Part shown: piece by piece, positions 51,888 through 61,026 of the stretch | Layout of the letters: every line of letters starts with the position of its first letter | Position numbering within the stretch: position 1 is the stretch's first letter | From: Flavobacterium salilacus subsp. salilacus | GTDB lineage: Bacteria; Bacteroidota; Bacteroidia; Flavobacteriales; Flavobacteriaceae | DNA: 64,000 nucleotides | Direction of reading: 5' to 3' | Assembly: GCF_004634195.1 (NCBI RefSeq) | Contig: NZ_SKBP01000003.1 | Coordinates: 186,001-250,000, forward strand | Made by a program: the position numbers and the translations under genes | Notes under the pieces: model-generated | Database searches by the model: none | The model's input: only the letters and a program-made list of their open reading frames with translations | Told to the model about the DNA's origin: nothing

Positions 51888-53345
51888 TTACTGTTTTATC
51901 AGCCTTCTTATTTTGATGCTAAAGGCAGCAAAAATAAGTGTCATTATCGGGCTGAGTATATTAAAGAAGGCATAAGGCAAGTAGGCAAATGTACTAACCC
52001 CTAATACGCCTGACTGGTAAGCCCCGCAGGTATTCCAAGGGACAAGTACAGAGGTTACTGTACCCGAATCTTCCAGTGTACGGCTCAGGTTTTCGGGAGC
52101 AAGCCCTTTTTCTCTGTAGGCATCGGCAAACATTTTTCCCGGTACTACAATAGCAAGGTACTGGTCGGATGCTGTAACGTTTAATACTACACAACTTGCT
52201 ACAGTACTGGCAAAAAGTCCGAAGATACCTTTAGCCACTTTCAACAATGCATCACTAATGGTTCGCAATGCACCTATAGCCTCCATAACACCGCCAAATA
52301 CCATAGCACAAAGTATAAGCCATATAGTACCCATCATTTTTTGCATTCCGCCCGATGTGAATAAGTCTTTCAACATTTCGTTATCGGTTGGTACGGTAGT
52401 TTCTACTGTTATGGCATTCATCACGCCTTTATAGCCCGAAGCAAAGTTTAATGTATCAGCACCGCCTATTTTTGCTACAAGTTCGGGCTGAAATATAAGG
52501 GCAAACAATCCGCCTAAAAGTGTACCCAGCATCAGGGCAATAAGCGGTTCGGTTTTCTTTACAATGAGTACTATAACAATAACCGGAACAAGAAACAGCC
52601 ATCCGTTTATGTTAAAGCTTTCCTTTATCGCAAGCAATGTCTCCGGAGCATCGGCAGTACCCGATGTAGTTTGCGTAAGCCCCAGTATGATGAAAAGTAT
52701 CAGTGTTATGGCATAGGTAGGCACGGTAGTGAGTGCCATATAGCGTATGTGCGTAAACAAATCAGTACCCGCCATAGCAGGGGCAAGGTTGGTAGTATCA
52801 GACAACGGTGACATTTTATCGCCAAAATAAGCTCCTGATATTACGGCACCGGCTACCATACCGGAATTCATGCCCATAGCATTGCCAATACCTATCAGGG
52901 CTATACCTACCGTAGCCGAAGTTGTCCATGAACTGCCTGTAGCGATAGATATGATAGAGCATATTACTACACAGGCGGGCAGGAAAACATCAGGGTTTAA
53001 TATTTGCAGCCCATAATATATCATAGCAGGGATAATACCGCTTAACAGCCAAGTACCCGATAATGCACCTACGAGTAGTAATATTAATATAGCACCCGCA
53101 GTCGATTTTATATTTTTAGATACCTTTTCGAGCATCTTATGATAGGGCACTTTATTAGCAAAGCCCACTATGGCAGCAATAGCACCACCTATAAGCAGTA
53201 CAAACTGGTTAGAGCCACTAAGGGCATCATCGCCGTAGATATATACATTATAGGCTAAAATGATAACAAGTAAAATAACGGGTATAAGTGCCTGAAAAAG
53301 GCTTATTGATTTTTTAGTATCGGTAGTACCGGAAGTATTGTCCAT
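51888..53345 (-). CDS. nhaC: Na+/H+ antiporter of the NhaC family
   Basis: 485 residues with about 11-12 TM helices. Family traits: GFANKVPYHKMLEKVSKNIKS near the N-terminus, ATGSSWTTSATVGIALIGIG in the mid-region, and SGAYFGDKMSPLSDTTNLAPA followed by HIRYMALTT, the conserved acidic/Ser-Thr core of NhaC. It exchanges cytoplasmic Na+ for H+ at the inner membrane. Alternatives in the same superfamily include malate-Na+/lactate antiporters (MleN), which share this fold; substrate is not proven. Confidence 0.88.
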   Translation of the reverse strand: MDNTSGTTDTKKSISLFQALIPVILLVIILAYNVYIYGDDALSGSNQFVLLIGGAIAAIVGFANKVPYHKMLEKVSKNIKSTAGAILILLLVGALSGTWLLSGIIPAMIYYGLQILNPDVFLPACVVICSIISIATGSSWTTSATVGIALIGIGNAMGMNSGMVAGAVISGAYFGDKMSPLSDTTNLAPAMAGTDLFTHIRYMALTTVPTYAITLILFIILGLTQTTSGTADAPETLLAIKESFNINGWLFLVPVIVIVLIVKKTEPLIALMLGTLLGGLFALIFQPELVAKIGGADTLNFASGYKGVMNAITVETTVPTDNEMLKDLFTSGGMQKMMGTIWLILCAMVFGGVMEAIGALRTISDALLKVAKGIFGLFASTVASCVVLNVTASDQYLAIVVPGKMFADAYREKGLAPENLSRTLEDSGTVTSVLVPWNTCGAYQSGVLGVSTFAYLPYAFFNILSPIMTLIFAAFSIKIRRLIKQ

Positions 53346-53439
53346 GTAAAATTTTCGGGTATTAAAGGATGCAATTTAGTAAAATTCTACGAATGCTAAT
53401 TTAATATGCCGATTTAATAGTAAAAATGGAATATAGCTG

Positions 53440-54216
53440 TTAAAACTTCTCAAACACGCCCAACCCGAATAAAGCAAAGTCATACTTTACAGGGTCGGTG
53501 GCATCCATGAGGCGAAGTTGTGCGTCCAGCTCCGCTAAGGCTTTGGCATCGTTTTGCTTACGGGTAAGAATGCCCAGTTTTCGCGCTACGTTACCACTAT
53601 GTATATCAAGCGGACAGGAGAGGGCAGCGGGCGGGATGCTTTTCCAAATTCCCAAATCTACACCCGTAGTATCGTTACGTACCATCCAGCGCAGGAACAT
53701 ATTAATACGTTTTGCTGCCGAACCATTCAACGGGTCAGATACGTGTTTTTGTGTACGAGGCTGGTGTACTATTTCAAAAAATACTTTTTTAAACTCGTGT
53801 ATGCTTTTTTGCAGGCTGTTGTTTTCGATATTCTTAGCAAAAACAGCTTCCAGTCCGTTGTGTTGGGTGTAGATGTTTTGCAATGCTTTTATGAAAGTGG
53901 TAAAGTCTGCACCGTTAAACGTGCGGTGTACAAAGCCCTCAAGCGATTCCAAATGATGTTCTTTGTGGTTCATCACAAAGTCGTAGGGGCTGTTGCCCAT
54001 CAGTTCCATCATTTTATGGGCGTTGTTAATAATCATTTTTCTATTACCCCAAGCGATGGTTGCAGCCAGAAAGCCCGCTATTTCTATATCCTTTTTTTGC
54101 GTAAATAAATGCGGTATTTGTATCGGGTCAGATTCTATAAAATCGGATTTATTGTATAGTAGTACTTTTTCGTTAAGAAAGTCTTTTAGCTCTGTTGCAT
54201 TCAGCGTTATTTCCAT
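53440..54216 (-). CDS. TIGR02757 family protein
   Basis: 258 residues that match TIGR02757 (DUF2400) over the whole length: FLAATIAWGNRKMI near residue 50, FVHRTFNGADF, NMFLRWMVRNDTTGVDLGIW, and LDIHSGNVARKLGIL. The helical fold with the HSGN element recalls HhH-type DNA glycosylases, but no catalytic Lys/Asp assignment can be made, so enzymatic action is speculative. It lies downstream of the GT-C-like gene (28-base gap) and likely shares its transcript. Confidence 0.85.
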   Translation of the reverse strand: MEITLNATELKDFLNEKVLLYNKSDFIESDPIQIPHLFTQKKDIEIAGFLAATIAWGNRKMIINNAHKMMELMGNSPYDFVMNHKEHHLESLEGFVHRTFNGADFTTFIKALQNIYTQHNGLEAVFAKNIENNSLQKSIHEFKKVFFEIVHQPRTQKHVSDPLNGSAAKRINMFLRWMVRNDTTGVDLGIWKSIPPAALSCPLDIHSGNVARKLGILTRKQNDAKALAELDAQLRLMDATDPVKYDFALFGLGVFEKF

Positions 54217-54244
54217 AAAGGCAAAGATACTAAAGCCCTAAAAA

Positions 54245-55888
54245 TTATTCTCTTAAAGTTTTTTCCGAAATAAAGCCATCTTCTAATGACTCTCCTCTTA
54301 ATTGTGGAATGTATCCTGTTTTTCGCTCAAAATAATTAATCTGTGCTTCATTAATGCAGGGTAACGAACCATCGGCAGTACCAAAAATAAAGAAATTGGT
54401 TTCAGGAGAGTAATACTCAAGGTTTCCCATTTGTTTTTGAATGAATTTCATTTCAGGATAGCGGGTAACAGGCTCAGGGCGATAAAGCTGTGATAATTGA
54501 AATCCTGATCGCGACTGATGAAATTTATTTGGAGTAATGGAGATAAAACTGAAATTGAAAAACAGGACAAAAGCAGCCAATGCCCCGCCAAGCATAACTA
54601 TTTTATTGAAAACCCTCGACTGTACATAGCTCATTATTTCATTGCCGATAAACAGCAGGAAGAATATCATTTCCGGCAGGAAAAATCGATACTGTGGCGA
54701 AGTAAATAATAAAATAACGAAATGTACTAAGAATACTATATATACAGCGCGATAGCTTTTATTACGGCGTATTATCCTGAAATTTGGTAGTAATAAAAAT
54801 AAAATCACGATTAGTTTATTCAATATTCCTTTAATTCCCTCCATCTGTAACCAGCTTGCTATCTTTTGTATAAAAGGGGCATCTGTGCCTACACCATATA
54901 CATCTTTATGGGCTATTGCGCCCATGCTGTCTGTTATAGCTTGAGGTACAACCCAGTCGTTATCAGCAGCTATATTTGTAAAAGGATATAACGGATAGCC
55001 CGAAACGATAGTATTCTTTACCATCCATATTACTGCGAAAACAACTGCTGTTTTTATAAAGAAGAATCGTTTTTTTTGAGTAGATAGTTTAAACAGGAAT
55101 AGCAGCGCCAACGGTGCAATGGTAACTTTTATAAAAGCTATAAATGCGAGCAGCAGCAAGCTGACCTTAAAATCATCCTCAGATTTTTTTTCGGTGTACA
55201 AATAGAGTATAACAGGGATAATTATCAAAACAGGCAGGTCAGGCGAGGGGGCGTCGAGGAAGAGGAAGTACACTGTTGAAAATACAGGCAGCAGACTGAA
55301 CCAACCGTCTTTGTTTTTACTCTCTGTAATGCAGTATAGCATACAGATGATGAATAGGAATCCGTTGAGGTCGTTAAACGTAATGCCTAAAAAATTCAGG
55401 TTTAAACCTGCATGCAGTATATGCCAGGGCGATGTTTGTGCCAGGTAAATATGGAGGTTGCCCAAGCCCTTTACCAGTCCGTATTGGTTTATCCATTTTA
55501 TGGTTTGGATGTAGTAGCTTTCGTTATCAATAACAAAAGGGAGTTGTGCGCTTTTTAAAGCTGCACCCAAAAGCAGTAAAATGATTATTGACTTATGAAA
55601 CAGTGTAAGGCTTTGTAAGTCTTTATAAAATGTGCTTAGTATTTCGTTTAACTCTTTTCGGTAAAAGAAATAGAGCAAAACACTCAAAAAAATATAACAT
55701 AAAAAACTATTAGCCCCAAGCGGAACAAAAAGAGCAGTTATCGTAAAACTTACTGTGAGAAACAGCAGCCCCAATAGTACTGTAATACAAGCACGCGTTG
55801 TTTTTAGCTTAATTCCCTTTTGCAGTACTACGCCAAAAGGCAGTATCAGGAAAAACAAAAACAGCCAATATGCCAGTATCAGTATCAT
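54245..55888 (-). CDS. GT-C-like polytopic membrane protein (LIC_10190-like)
   Basis: 547 residues with about 12 TM helices. A first periplasmic loop with [24 protein letters not shown] resembles the conserved Asp/Glu loop of GT-C glycosyltransferases of the PMT type. [13 protein letters not shown] and YPLYPFTNI are further GT-C-like elements. I recall a LIC_10190 membrane family with this architecture, but the name is unsure. A lipid-linked sugar transfer is a reasonable guess. The start overlaps the ABC ATPase stop by four bases (ATGA). Confidence 0.6.
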   Translation of the reverse strand: MILILAYWLFLFFLILPFGVVLQKGIKLKTTRACITVLLGLLFLTVSFTITALFVPLGANSFLCYIFLSVLLYFFYRKELNEILSTFYKDLQSLTLFHKSIIILLLLGAALKSAQLPFVIDNESYYIQTIKWINQYGLVKGLGNLHIYLAQTSPWHILHAGLNLNFLGITFNDLNGFLFIICMLYCITESKNKDGWFSLLPVFSTVYFLFLDAPSPDLPVLIIIPVILYLYTEKKSEDDFKVSLLLLAFIAFIKVTIAPLALLFLFKLSTQKKRFFFIKTAVVFAVIWMVKNTIVSGYPLYPFTNIAADNDWVVPQAITDSMGAIAHKDVYGVGTDAPFIQKIASWLQMEGIKGILNKLIVILFLLLPNFRIIRRNKSYRAVYIVFLVHFVILLFTSPQYRFFLPEMIFFLLFIGNEIMSYVQSRVFNKIVMLGGALAAFVLFFNFSFISITPNKFHQSRSGFQLSQLYRPEPVTRYPEMKFIQKQMGNLEYYSPETNFFIFGTADGSLPCINEAQINYFERKTGYIPQLRGESLEDGFISEKTLRE

Positions 55889-56553
55889 ACATGCTGTACT
55901 ATTTGCCCGTCGCTCATTATCAGTTTTCGGTCAGCCATATTAGCAAGTTCTTCGTTATGGGTAACAATAACAAAAGTTTGCCCCATTTCGTCGCGCAGTT
56001 TAAAAAACAGTTTGTGCAGGTTTTCGGCAGAAGCCGTATCGAGGTTACCCGAAGGTTCATCGGCAAAAATTACGGCAGGGTTATTAATTAAGGCTCTTGC
56101 TACCGCCACCCGTTGCTGTTCGCCCCCCGAAAGTTCTCCCGGTTTGTGGTCTATGCGGTGCGATAACCCTAAATAGTCCAATAACCTTTTAGCTTCGGCT
56201 TCCACTTCTTTTTTAGGTCTGTCGGCAATAAAGCCGGGAATACAAACATTTTCAAGCGCCGAAAATTCAGGTAATAACTGGTGAAACTGAAATATAAAAC
56301 CCAGTTGCAGGTTGCGAAAGCGAGACAATGCTTTGTCCTTCATGTTTAGTATGTCCTCGTTGTTTATTACTAACGAGGTGCCATTTTCTTTAGTAGGCTT
56401 GTCAAGTGTGCCCAGTAATTGCAGCAGGGTAGTTTTACCTGCTCCCGAAGCTCCTACTATCGAAACTATTTCACTTTTTTTAATATGCAGGCTTACTCCT
56501 TTTAACACATGGAGGTCGCCATAGTATTTGTGTATATTTTGTGCCTGTATCAT
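55885..56553 (-). CDS. ABC transporter ATP-binding protein, LolD/MacB type
   Basis: 222 residues from the ATG at 56553 ([12 protein letters not shown]); an ATG five codons upstream is less likely. Walker [10 protein letters not shown] (34-42), Q-loop [16 protein letters not shown], signature [15 protein letters not shown], Walker [13 protein letters not shown] and the switch His (VTHNEEL). The NLD and SALENV features place it among LolD/MacB/FtsE-type ATPases that work with FtsX-like permeases, for example lipoprotein release. The permease is not adjacent. It overlaps the GT-C-like gene by four bases. Confidence 0.88.
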   Translation of the reverse strand: MIQAQNIHKYYGDLHVLKGVSLHIKKSEIVSIVGASGAGKTTLLQLLGTLDKPTKENGTSLVINNEDILNMKDKALSRFRNLQLGFIFQFHQLLPEFSALENVCIPGFIADRPKKEVEAEAKRLLDYLGLSHRIDHKPGELSGGEQQRVAVARALINNPAVIFADEPSGNLDTASAENLHKLFFKLRDEMGQTFVIVTHNEELANMADRKLIMSDGQIVQHV

Positions 56554-56690
56554 TCGTGCAGTTTTCACAAAGAAACAAACATTTTAAAAAAGAATACATC
56601 TTTTTTGGCACAATATTTCGTATATGATATTTGTAAAGTTTCGTTAAGTATACTTTGCACAGCGTACTAATCATTAATTTTGGAAAACTT

Positions 56691-57353
56691 ATGAATAAGG
56701 CAATAGCAATAGTATTGGCTATGGTTTCATTTTCGTGCCAGTCGAAGGGAAAAAGCCCAATGACAAGCAATGAGAATGTAACCGAAGCAAAAGAAAAAAC
56801 AAATAACATGGATAACACAAAAACAGAAACAGCCATTTTTGCAGGAGGGTGCTTTTGGTGCACCGAAGCTTTTTTTATAGATTTGAAAGGGGTAGAGAAA
56901 GTAGTATCGGGTTACATAGGCGGAAAAACCGAGAACCCGACTTATAAAGAGGTTTGCAGTGGTTATACCGGTCATGCCGAAGCCATTAAAATAACCTTTA
57001 ATCCGGATGAGGTGGCGTATGAGGATTTACTGGAAATATTTTTTGCTACGCACGACCCAACTACGCTGAACAGGCAGGGTGCAGATGTGGGCACACAGTA
57101 CAGGAGTGAAATATTTTATACTACTGAAGCCCAGAAAACGACTGCCGAAAACTTTATTAAACTGCTTACCGGGCAAAATATATTTGATAAAAAAATAGTG
57201 ACTAAGGTATCTAAGGCTACAACTTTTTATCCTGCCGAAGATTATCATCAGGACTATTATGCACAAAATGAAAATCAGCCTTATTGCCAAGCGGTAATAA
57301 CACCCAAACTGGAAAAGCTGAAAAAGAATTATAAATCGAAACTTAAAGAATAA
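56691..57353 (+). CDS. msrA: Peptide-methionine (S)-S-oxide reductase, lipoprotein form
   Basis: MsrA repairs methionine S-sulfoxide. I start at the ATG at 56691; the first 20 residues form a lipoprotein signal (VSFSC, Cys16), so this enzyme acts in the periplasm or at the outer membrane. GCFWCTE (53-59) has the catalytic Cys54. YPAEDYHQDYY is the conserved active-site segment, and QPYCQAVI near residue 200 carries a candidate recycling cysteine. 220 residues. A terminator follows at 57361. No msrB fusion. Confidence 0.94.
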   Translation: MNKAIAIVLAMVSFSCQSKGKSPMTSNENVTEAKEKTNNMDNTKTETAIFAGGCFWCTEAFFIDLKGVEKVVSGYIGGKTENPTYKEVCSGYTGHAEAIKITFNPDEVAYEDLLEIFFATHDPTTLNRQGADVGTQYRSEIFYTTEAQKTTAENFIKLLTGQNIFDKKIVTKVSKATTFYPAEDYHQDYYAQNENQPYCQAVITPKLEKLKKNYKSKLKE

Positions 57354-57360
57354 TAATTGA

Positions 57361-57387
57361 AAGCCCTGCCAAGCGGGGCTTTTTTAT
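57361..57387 (+). terminator. Terminator after msrA
   Basis: AAGCCCTGC / GCGGGGCTT is a nine-base stem (one G-T pair) with a CAA loop and a T-run. It overlaps the last codons of the convergent gene at 57384. Confidence 0.85.
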
Positions 57388-57689
57388 TTTTTGAAGAGAA
57401 AGCCGAGCCCTACCATTTTCAGCATTCGTTTTTCGAAAGTCCAAAAGAAACGGAACTGCCCCGAAATAAAGCCAAAAAATACAAGTAATACCTGATATAT
57501 AGGGAAGATGAGTATTAAATACAGCGGGATGTAAAAGTATAGTGGCAGGGTTTCTTTAGTAACGCCCATCCATGTTAGTACGGGTTTAGACAAATAGGCG
57601 GATGTTGACCCTGTAACAGCAAACACTATAAAGATTACTACAAGCTGAAAATTGCTTGTTATGCCCCAACGTTTTTTTAATTTTTCCAT
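57384..57689 (-). CDS. DUF6787-like small membrane protein
   Basis: 101 residues with two TM helices (about 14-34 and 47-75). The pattern EKLKKRWGITSNFQLVVIFIVFAVTGS and the terminal RFFWTFEKRMLKMVGLG are conserved in flavobacteria; from memory this is DUF6787. Function unknown. Probably in one transcript with the lipoprotein gene upstream (30-base gap). Confidence 0.75.
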   Translation of the reverse strand: MEKLKKRWGITSNFQLVVIFIVFAVTGSTSAYLSKPVLTWMGVTKETLPLYFYIPLYLILIFPIYQVLLVFFGFISGQFRFFWTFEKRMLKMVGLGFLFKK

Positions 57690-57719
57690 AATAAAAGCCT
57701 GACGGCAAATATACCTGTT

Positions 57720-58163
57720 TTAATATTGCGGTACAACACCTCCCAGCTTTTGCCCGTTGGTTTGCTGAAAATATACAAGGTAATTGTAAAGTAGGAAGTT
57801 TACTTCGTAGCCATAATCAATTTGCGGTCTGTAGTCTATTTGCATTAAGTAAAGATTCCCATATTGCTGCGGATTCATAGCTCTTGTATTCCATTGGGCA
57901 ACCCATTGCTGGTTTTTTACTTCCAGATATGCCTGGCTGTAATACCCTCTTTGGCGTGCCCTTGTTGCCAGCCATCCTGTAAAGCCCGGATCTATTATTA
58001 TAACTTCATATTCCAATTCTTCATTGGCTATACGCACCGTGTCGCCTGCTATTGCTGCATTTTCAGATTTTACAATTTCCTTTGTATTATCGGGTTTACT
58101 TTGCGATTTGCAGCTAAAAATGAGCAGTGAGGCGATTGCTGTTATGTATAAATATTTTTTCAT
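57720..58163 (-). CDS. DUF6146-like lipoprotein
   Basis: 147 residues with lipobox LIFSC (Cys18). The mature domain contains ELEYEVIIIDPGFTGWLAT, a Tyr-rich RGYYSQAYLEVKN segment and WNTRAMNPQQYGNLYLMQIDY; from memory this is DUF6146. It is likely anchored at the outer membrane facing the periplasm. Function unknown. Confidence 0.78.
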   Translation of the reverse strand: MKKYLYITAIASLLIFSCKSQSKPDNTKEIVKSENAAIAGDTVRIANEELEYEVIIIDPGFTGWLATRARQRGYYSQAYLEVKNQQWVAQWNTRAMNPQQYGNLYLMQIDYRPQIDYGYEVNFLLYNYLVYFQQTNGQKLGGVVPQY

Positions 58164-58192
58164 GCTTCCGTATTTTGTATAAAGTTAAAAAA

Positions 58193-58224
58193 AAGAAGCC
58201 TTTTCTTTAAAGAAAAGGCTTCTT
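58193..58224 (-). terminator. Perfect inverted repeat terminator for the YtxH-like gene
   Basis: AAGAAGCCTTTTCTTT (58193-58208) is followed directly by its reverse complement (58209-58224), 16 bases each. An A-run precedes it on the plus strand, giving a T-run on the minus strand. Confidence 0.85.
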
Positions 58225-58249
58225 AAAATAGCATCTTTTTTACGGTCTA

Positions 58250-58495
58250 TTAAGCTTGCGCATCAATAGCTTTTTGGGTTTTATTGGCTATATCGTCACC
58301 TTTTTGTGCTACTTCATCAAACTTGTTTTTAGCGGATTCTTTTATGTTTTTAAAACGATCCTTAAGACTATGGGTTAAATCATCTACTTTTTCCGACAGT
58401 CCGTCAAGATGTCCCTTTCTTTTTAACAGTATTCCTACTATTGCTAAGGCTGCAACTCCGGCTGCAACGCCTACTATTACTTTTGTATTGCTCAT
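58250..58495 (-). CDS. YtxH-like small membrane-anchored protein
   Basis: 81 residues: one N-terminal TM helix (about 6-23, VIVGVAAGVAALAIVGILL) and an amphipathic coiled coil (LSEKVDDLTHSLKDRFKNIKESAKNKFDEVAQKGDDIANKTQ). This is the layout of YtxH/general stress proteins. It may be stress-induced in this organism. Function unknown. A strong terminator lies 26 bases downstream. Confidence 0.75.
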   Translation of the reverse strand: MSNTKVIVGVAAGVAALAIVGILLKRKGHLDGLSEKVDDLTHSLKDRFKNIKESAKNKFDEVAQKGDDIANKTQKAIDAQA

Positions 58496-58771
58496 AATGT
58501 TATTTGTTTAGATTATTAATAAAATGGGTTTGTGTAAACAGTTATTTTTTTATCACATTACTAAGTTAGCTATTGTGATAAGCTTACTGTATTAAGGTTA
58601 TCTTAAAGTTTGTAAACACAAGTTTTATTTAACTTTTTGTTAGAGACTATTCTAAAAATAACAACCCATATGTTAAATTTTGCTCATAAAAAATAAAGCC
58701 CCGATATAAATCGAAGCCTTATCAATCCATCCAACTTATATTAAAAAACGATTTTGTATCCCTATAGGTAT

Positions 58772-58966
58772 TTATTTTTTAGAAAATGGACTATTAGAAT
58801 ATTTCTTATTATATATAACCTGATCAATCGTAGATAAAGAAAGGTTATTAAACTCAGTACTGATAATTTTTTTAGCATCATTGCTTTTCATTTTTAGTTG
58901 TTTTAGTTGATGATAGCGCTCTAAAATTTTTTTGTTTCTCTCTTTTAATAAATCACTTACTGTCAT
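58772..58966 (-). CDS. Small helix-turn-helix-like protein
   Basis: 64 residues: ERNKKILERYHQLKQLKMKSNDAKKIISTEFNNLSLSTIDQVIYN. The pattern of RN-x-x-I-x-x-RY followed by a second helix pair with the LSLSTIDQVIYN end resembles very small HTH proteins that I have seen near phage and conjugative elements of Bacteroidota. It is divergent from an XRE regulator (104 bases between starts). A partly matched stem with A-rich flank lies at about 58690-58730. Could be a remnant. Confidence 0.5.
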   Translation of the reverse strand: MTVSDLLKERNKKILERYHQLKQLKMKSNDAKKIISTEFNNLSLSTIDQVIYNKKYSNSPFSKK

Positions 58967-59070
58967 AAATTATATTTTTGCAATAAATTTCTTTATATTT
59001 ATAAAGATAAAGCTACGAAATTAAATTGTTAAAACAATTATTTATATACAAATATATTATTAATTTTGAG

Positions 59071-59445
59071 ATGAAAAACTATATTGGATTAAATATCAAA
59101 TATTTGTGCGAAAATAATTTTTTGTCACAAGACGAATTTGGCGCTAAGTTTGGGCTTAAAAAGAGCGTTGTAGGTACTTATATCAGGGGAATTTCGTACC
59201 CTAAAATAGAAATAATACAAAAAATATGCGATGAATTTAACCTTACTATTGACGAATTTATAAACGAAGATTTGTATATAAAATATAAAGGATATACAGG
59301 TGCAGGGGGTAACCCTGTTAAGGTAAACGAACCTGAAACCCCTGTATATGGAGCGGAAAAAGATGCTTTGCTGAAAACCATTGAAGCGCAACAGCAAACT
59401 ATTGCAGCCATGAAAATTACTATTGATACCTTAAAACATAAATAA
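59071..59445 (+). CDS. XRE family helix-turn-helix regulator
   Basis: 124 residues from the ATG at 59071. The N-terminal HTH (about 5-60) has LNIKYLCENNFLSQDEFGAKFG, LKKSVVGTYIRGISYPKI and EIIQKICDEFNLTIDEFINED, as in Cro/CI-type repressors. A Gly/Pro linker (about 72-90) leads to a short coiled coil (LLKTIEAQQQTIAAMKITIDTLKHK) that probably makes dimers. It would bind an operator in the 104-base divergent region; no matching operator is recognised. An ATG 15 codons upstream would only add hydrophobic residues. Confidence 0.85.
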   Translation: MKNYIGLNIKYLCENNFLSQDEFGAKFGLKKSVVGTYIRGISYPKIEIIQKICDEFNLTIDEFINEDLYIKYKGYTGAGGNPVKVNEPETPVYGAEKDALLKTIEAQQQTIAAMKITIDTLKHK

Positions 59446-59703
59446 AAGCAGTAGAAAGCCCCGTATAATAGATACTTTAATAGCTTTTCCGTAAATTTAG
59501 CATATCAATGTCTAATAAAAAAACAGTTATTAACCGTTTTTATACTTAAATTTTTTTTACATTTGTTAAGTATGACTATGAGTGTGAAGTTACATTGCGA
59601 GGTAACTATGTAATAATAGGTGTGTATTTTAAAATAACAATTTTTAAACCTCCCCCTTTTGCTATAAAAAATGCTTATTGTTAACTAACAAAAGTAAAAG
59701 GCT

Positions 59704-59949
59704 ATGAAACTATTTTCGCTACTATTATCCATATCAGTTTTTTTTGTATCACTCTATTTCTTTTTAGAAGGGGTTTCTGATATATATACTTTTAATGATG
59801 TAATTTATATATCGTTGCTCATAGTACTGATGATAATATGTATAACAGGAATAATAATTAACTGGGATTTTTTCCCGAAGAAAAAAAAAAACAAAATGAT
59901 ACTGTTTGTATCTAATAACTTCTCCAAAAAAGTAAAAAAACTCCGATAA
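59704..59949 (+). CDS. Small membrane protein of unknown function
   Basis: 81 residues with two TM helices (about 3-22 and 31-52) and a very basic C-terminus (KKKKNKMILFVSNNFSKKVKKLR). A TACATTTG -7-like box is at 59558-59565, which would give a leader of about 130 bases. The stop overlaps a terminator hairpin. Length and composition are plausible for a real gene, but there is no family support. Confidence 0.5.
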   Translation: MKLFSLLLSISVFFVSLYFFLEGVSDIYTFNDVIYISLLIVLMIICITGIIINWDFFPKKKKNKMILFVSNNFSKKVKKLR

Positions 59950-59964
59950 TTCGGAGTTTTTTTT
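59935..59964 (+). terminator. Terminator overlapping the end of the small membrane protein gene
   Basis: AAAAAACTCCGA / TCGGAGTTTTTT has a four-base loop and a T-run. It includes the last four codons and stop of the gene at 59704. Confidence 0.85.
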
Positions 59965-59986
59965 GATATATTTTTAATAAGTATTA

Positions 59987-61015
59987 CTATTTACCGTCTT
60001 TATCTACCACCGGGCGGTTTTCACGATTGGCAAGTTCCCAAGCCGTAACAAAAGCAAGTTGCGCACGTTTTGCCAAAATATCATACTCAATCTTGTCCGG
60101 TGTATCTGTAGGTTTATGATAATCAGCATGGACACCGTTAAAATAAAAAATAATAGGAATACCTTTTTTTGCAAAATTATAATGATCTGACCTGAAGTAA
60201 AACTGATTAGGGTCGTTCCTGTCGTTATACGTATAATCAAGCTCCAGGTTAGTATATTTCTTGTTCGCAGTTTCATTTATAGTATGCAAATCGGTACTTA
60301 ACCTGTCCGAGCCAATAATATATACATAATTGCCATTAGCAGTATGCTCGTTATCCCTGCGTCCAATCATATCAATATTAAGATCGGCAATAGTGTTTTC
60401 TATCGGGAATAAAGGATTTTCGCTATAATAGCGCGAGCCGTGCAGCCCGTGTTCTTCGCCCGTAACGTGCAGGAAAAGTATAGAGCGTTTAGGAGCGTAA
60501 CCGTCTTTTTTGGCAGCCATAAAAGCCTGTGCAATTTCTAACAGTGCCACGGTACCCGACCCGTCATCATCAGCGCCATTATATACCTGCCCGTTTTTCA
60601 TGCCCACGTGGTCATAGTGTGCCGATATTACCAATATTTCATCAGGTTTTTCCGTACCCTTTATAAATGCCCAAATATTTTCAGAATCATTCAGCTTTGG
60701 GCTGAAAGGTCTTGCCATAAATTCCGAAGGTACTGTTTGATAAAAGCTATCCGCCCCTGTAGGGAAGGATATATCATTTGCTTCATACTGGCTTATTAAG
60801 TATTTACCGGCTTTTTTTTGTCCCGGAGTGCCTGTGTCACGCCCTTCCATTTCATCTGAGGCTACAATATATAAGTGTTTTTTCAGGTCGGCAGCAGTAA
60901 TCGTGTTCATGTATTTGTTAACATTGGCTCTTGAGTAATCATTTTGCTTAGCTTGTTGCGCACTACCGCAAGCGAGTACAAATAATGACAGAGGGAAAAG
61001 GAGCAATTTTTTCAT
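59987..61015 (-). CDS. M28 family zinc aminopeptidase lipoprotein
   Basis: 342 residues with lipobox LACG (Cys16). Zinc ligands and catalysis: SAHYDHVG (His), GADDDGSG (Asp), TGEEHGL (Glu-Glu), NIDMIGRRD (Asp) and SDHYNFAKKG (His). These are all five positions of M28 enzymes. It likely sits in the outer membrane or periplasm and takes N-terminal residues from peptides. The DUF3667 gene is transcribed just upstream (11-base gap). Confidence 0.94.
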   Translation of the reverse strand: MKKLLLFPLSLFVLACGSAQQAKQNDYSRANVNKYMNTITAADLKKHLYIVASDEMEGRDTGTPGQKKAGKYLISQYEANDISFPTGADSFYQTVPSEFMARPFSPKLNDSENIWAFIKGTEKPDEILVISAHYDHVGMKNGQVYNGADDDGSGTVALLEIAQAFMAAKKDGYAPKRSILFLHVTGEEHGLHGSRYYSENPLFPIENTIADLNIDMIGRRDNEHTANGNYVYIIGSDRLSTDLHTINETANKKYTNLELDYTYNDRNDPNQFYFRSDHYNFAKKGIPIIFYFNGVHADYHKPTDTPDKIEYDILAKRAQLAFVTAWELANRENRPVVDKDGK

Positions 61016-61026
61016 TGACGTTATTT

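Noticed and set aside
53554-54108. 184-residue plus-strand ORF opposite the TIGR02757 gene
   Set aside because: The opposite strand holds a full-length conserved family; the plus-strand protein is Tyr/Phe/Cys-rich without motifs.
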